Assembly (NCBI RefSeq): GCF_018449435.1
Contig: NZ_JAHCMU010000007.1
Coordinates: 1-64,000, forward strand
DNA: 64,000 bases
Source of the DNA: Flagellimonas sp. 389
Lineage (GTDB): Bacteria > Bacteroidota > Bacteroidia > Flavobacteriales > Flavobacteriaceae
Direction of reading: 5' to 3'
Every line of letters starts with the position of its first letter. The stretch's first letter is position 1. Shown piece after piece: positions 61,671-64,000 of the stretch. The notes beneath the pieces were generated by a model. The model searched no databases, was not told the DNA's origin, and saw nothing but the letters and a program-made list of their open reading frames with translations. Made by a program: the position numbers and the translations under genes.

Positions 61671-62755
61671 TTTAATAATTTTTCAATTTCGTCAGCTATG
61701 TGCTCGGTTGCTTTTGGCATGGCCAACTTTTTAATATTTGCGCTCAACTCGTTTTGTGTTACTTCAGTATTCATGAGTTCGGTGAACGTCTCTTCAAATG
61801 CTGCATCCAACTGGTTCTCTTTGAGCATTAATGCAGCATTTTCGGCTACTAACGCTTCCGCATTTTTAGTCTGATGGTCTTCCGCAACATTGGGAGATGG
61901 GATAAAAATTACCGGTTTGCCTACCAAACATAATTCTGACACCGAACCAGCGCCAGCCCTAGAAATAATGACATCCGCAGCGGTGTAAGCAAAATCCATC
62001 CGGTTTACGAACGCCAAGACTTTCACGGAATCAGCATTGCATTTTTTATATTCTTCAAAGTAGAGCTTACCACATTGCCATATAATCTGTACTTTTTGTT
62101 CTTTGAAAAAGTCTAGCTCTTTTTCAATCAATTGGTTTACCCTTCTTGCCCCCAAGCTTCCTCCTATGACCAATACGATTCTTTCCTTTGGCTCTAAATC
62201 AAAAAAACGGATTGCCTCCTCTTTTTCGACCCTTAAATCCACTAAATCCGAACGCACTGGGTTACCTGTTTTGACCACTTTTTCCTTAGGAAAAAACTTT
62301 TCCATTCCATCATAGGCAACACAAATACTTTTGGCTTTATTCGCTAGAAGTTTGTTGGTAATGCCCGCGAAAGAGTTTTGTTCCTGTAGCACATAAGATA
62401 CCTTGGAACCTGCAGCCACTTTCAACAGTGGTCCACTGGCGAAGCCTCCCGTTCCGATGGCCACGTTTGGCTTAAATTGTCTCAATATTTTTCGTGCTCT
62501 CAACAAACTACTTATCAGTTTAAAGGGAAACATCAAATTTTTTAATGTCAGTTTCCTTTGCAATCCACTTATCCACAGGCCTTCTATTTTGTACCCAGCT
62601 TGCGGCACTTTTTCCATTTCCATTTTATCCTTTGCCCCAACAAACAAAAATTCGGCATTCGGATGCCTTTTTTTCAGTTCATTGGCAATTGCAATGGCAG
62701 GATAAATATGCCCTCCCGTGCCACCTCCAGAAAGTATGAATCTATAGTTGCCCAC
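61667..62755 (-). CDS. murG: UDP-GlcNAc:lipid I GlcNAc transferase
   Basis: GT28 glycosyltransferase of 362 aa making lipid II at the inner face of the membrane. The N-terminal loop [15 protein letters not shown] (10-24) and the second G loop [12 protein letters not shown] are intact. The UDP-GlcNAc site includes [18 protein letters not shown] and [14 protein letters not shown]. Overlaps ftsW by 14 bp and murC by 4 bp. Confidence 0.98.
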   Translation of the reverse strand: MGNYRFILSGGGTGGHIYPAIAIANELKKRHPNAEFLFVGAKDKMEMEKVPQAGYKIEGLWISGLQRKLTLKNLMFPFKLISSLLRARKILRQFKPNVAIGTGGFASGPLLKVAAGSKVSYVLQEQNSFAGITNKLLANKAKSICVAYDGMEKFFPKEKVVKTGNPVRSDLVDLRVEKEEAIRFFDLEPKERIVLVIGGSLGARRVNQLIEKELDFFKEQKVQIIWQCGKLYFEEYKKCNADSVKVLAFVNRMDFAYTAADVIISRAGAGSVSELCLVGKPVIFIPSPNVAEDHQTKNAEALVAENAALMLKENQLDAAFEETFTELMNTEVTQNELSANIKKLAMPKATEHIADEIEKLLK

Positions 62756-63947
62756 TCAATACTTCTAAAGGATTACTTTCATCTATGTCATAGGATTCCT
62801 CCTCTAAATTCTCTTTCTTATTGCTGGCACTTAGTATAATCCCAATGGCCATACAGGTCATCCAAATGGATGTTCCTCCCATACTGATCAACGGCAAGGG
62901 CTGACCTGTAACGGGAAACAATTGCACCACCACTGCCATATTTATAAAGGCTTGAAAAACGATGGGCAGACCCACACCAATCACCAATAATTTTGAAAAA
63001 ATAGTCTTTGCCGAATTGGCAACGACCACAATACGGAACAGCAGCAACAGATAAAAAAACAACAAAGCACCGCCACCCAACAAACCATATTCTTCTATTA
63101 TAATGGCAAAAATGAAATCTGATGTACTTTGCGATAGCATGTTTTTAATCACGCTTTTGCCCGCTCCCTTTCCTACGATTCCACCCTCAGCAATGGCGAT
63201 TTTTGCCAGTGTTAGTTGATGCAAATCATCTTTTCCAGCTTTTTCCGGGCTCCAAAACGTTTCTATTCTAGATTTCCAAGTCCCTGCCCTTGAAGGCAAG
63301 ACTTCTGGTGTTTTAAACAATACAAAAAGAAACATCCCAGATAGTACAATTCCCGTTGCAACCATTGCGAACAAATACTTTAATGGATATCCGCCCAAAA
63401 AACACAGCACTAAAACCAAAAAACAAACAATGGCTGCAGTGGAAAAATTTTCTGGTAAAATGAGCATAACGACCAAGGCCGTAGGTAACCACAACGGCAA
63501 TATGCTTTCCTTAAAGGTGATGGCAACATCTTTTATCTTGGTCAAATAGCGTGCAATCCATATCATTAAAACAACAGATGCCAAGGTCGATGTTTGAAAA
63601 TTGACGCCCACAAACGGAATCTTTATCCATCTGTTTGCCGTAACCCCTCCTATTCTGGTCTCTACCGTAAGCGTGTATGCCAAAAGAATCAAAACAATGG
63701 GCAGTGCTATAATGGAAAGCCCCTTAAAATAATGTGTAGGAATACGATGTACCGCATAGATGATACCAAACCCTAAAAATAATAGTACCGCGTGCTTGAT
63801 GAGGTGCCCAAAAGTGGTACCATCATCATTTACATAAACAAGGTTTGTGCTTGCACTGTACACCGGTAAAAATGAGAAAAGCGCCAAAAGGGCCACTACG
63901 CCCCAAATAGCTTTATCACCTTTCAAATTTTTAAACACTGCCAACAT
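62742..63947 (-). CDS. ftsW: Septal peptidoglycan glycosyltransferase FtsW
   Basis: SEDS-family integral membrane protein of 401 aa with about ten helices, polymerising lipid II at the septum together with a class B penicillin-binding protein. Family marks: [16 protein letters not shown] (TM4 area) with the catalytic-loop region following in the ESWSPEKAG-like segment (here [14 protein letters not shown]), and [11 protein letters not shown] near the end. Starts 2 bp after the murD stop. Confidence 0.96.
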   Translation of the reverse strand: MLAVFKNLKGDKAIWGVVALLALFSFLPVYSASTNLVYVNDDGTTFGHLIKHAVLLFLGFGIIYAVHRIPTHYFKGLSIIALPIVLILLAYTLTVETRIGGVTANRWIKIPFVGVNFQTSTLASVVLMIWIARYLTKIKDVAITFKESILPLWLPTALVVMLILPENFSTAAIVCFLVLVLCFLGGYPLKYLFAMVATGIVLSGMFLFVLFKTPEVLPSRAGTWKSRIETFWSPEKAGKDDLHQLTLAKIAIAEGGIVGKGAGKSVIKNMLSQSTSDFIFAIIIEEYGLLGGGALLFFYLLLLFRIVVVANSAKTIFSKLLVIGVGLPIVFQAFINMAVVVQLFPVTGQPLPLISMGGTSIWMTCMAIGIILSASNKKENLEEESYDIDESNPLEVLSGQL

Positions 63948-63949
63948 TC

Positions 63950-64000
63950 CTATAAATTTTTTATAGCTCTTTTAAATTGATTCCCCCTATCCTCATAGTT
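63950..64000 (-). CDS. murD: C-terminal end of MurD (partial, cut by window end)
   Basis: The last 51 bases encode NYEDRGNQFKRAIKNL and a stop at 63950-63952. NYEDRG near the C-terminus is typical of UDP-N-acetylmuramoylalanine--D-glutamate ligase, and murD precedes ftsW in this gene order. The rest of the gene lies beyond the window. Confidence 0.85.
   Translation of the reverse strand, partial: NYEDRGNQFKRAIKNL

Overview
The window comes from a member of the Bacteroidota, most likely a marine, algal-polymer-degrading Flavobacteriaceae (Zobellia/Maribacter-like). The signs are AT-rich intergenic DNA, SusC/SusD pairs, PKD-domain lipoproteins, a FecI/FecR/TonB-receptor cassette, a TAnnTTTG-type promoter box and the flavobacterial order murD-ftsW-murG-murC-ftsQ-ftsA-ftsZ. 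The exact genus is inference.

Layout. 1-1.4 kb: an EF-hand lipoprotein and an SCO1-like lipoprotein. 1.4-5.5 kb: an ECF sigma factor, a FecR anti-sigma factor and a TonB-dependent receptor. 5.6-30.2 kb: a complete alginate-use locus in four blocks. These are a catabolic and transport block (ALDH, Nramp-like transporter, KDPG aldolase, KDG kinase, two SDR reductases, ExuT-like MFS), a GntR/FadR regulator, a SusC-SusD-two surface lipoproteins-PL7-PL7 operon, and a PL6-PL17-KdgF operon with a divergent RraA-family gene. Three double palindromes (TTGGTnnACCA, two copies 13 bp apart) lie before gntR, susC and PL6/rraA and probably form the GntR regulon. 30.4-49.6 kb: a beta-1,3/1,6-glucan (laminarin-type) locus with two GH17, GH30, GH3, GH16, two modular binding lipoproteins, a GPH-type sugar symporter, a glycosidase-beta-barrel fusion and a membrane-spanning LuxR-type sensor-regulator. 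It has no SusC/SusD pair. A frameshifted tail of a second GPH transporter survives in it. 49.9-55.1 kb: a tricorn-like protease and a kelch-repeat lipoprotein of higher G+C. 55.2-55.7 kb: a tRNA-Arg(TCG) flanked on both sides by partial copies of itself and overlapped by a small GIY-YIG nuclease gene. 55.7-64 kb: a YqeY-like gene and the division/cell-wall cluster, ending in the last codons of murD.

How it works together. Surface PL7 (and perhaps PL6) lyases cut alginate, SusCD and the PKD lipoproteins capture and import oligomers, and periplasmic PL17 makes unsaturated monomer. KdgF and an SDR convert this through DEH to KDG, and KdgK and KdgA give pyruvate and glyceraldehyde-3-phosphate. 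For the glucan, GH16/GH17/GH30 would cut and debranch, GH3 would release glucose, and the GPH symporter would carry small sugars inward. How glucan fragments cross the outer membrane is not explained by a SusCD pair; the glycosidase-barrel fusion is the candidate.

Leads most worth following: the glycosidase-barrel fusion in a SusCD-less glucan locus; the GIY-YIG/tRNA-Arg scar; the Nramp-fold protein without metal ligands in an alginate operon; the GntR operator set; and the decayed GPH transporter.
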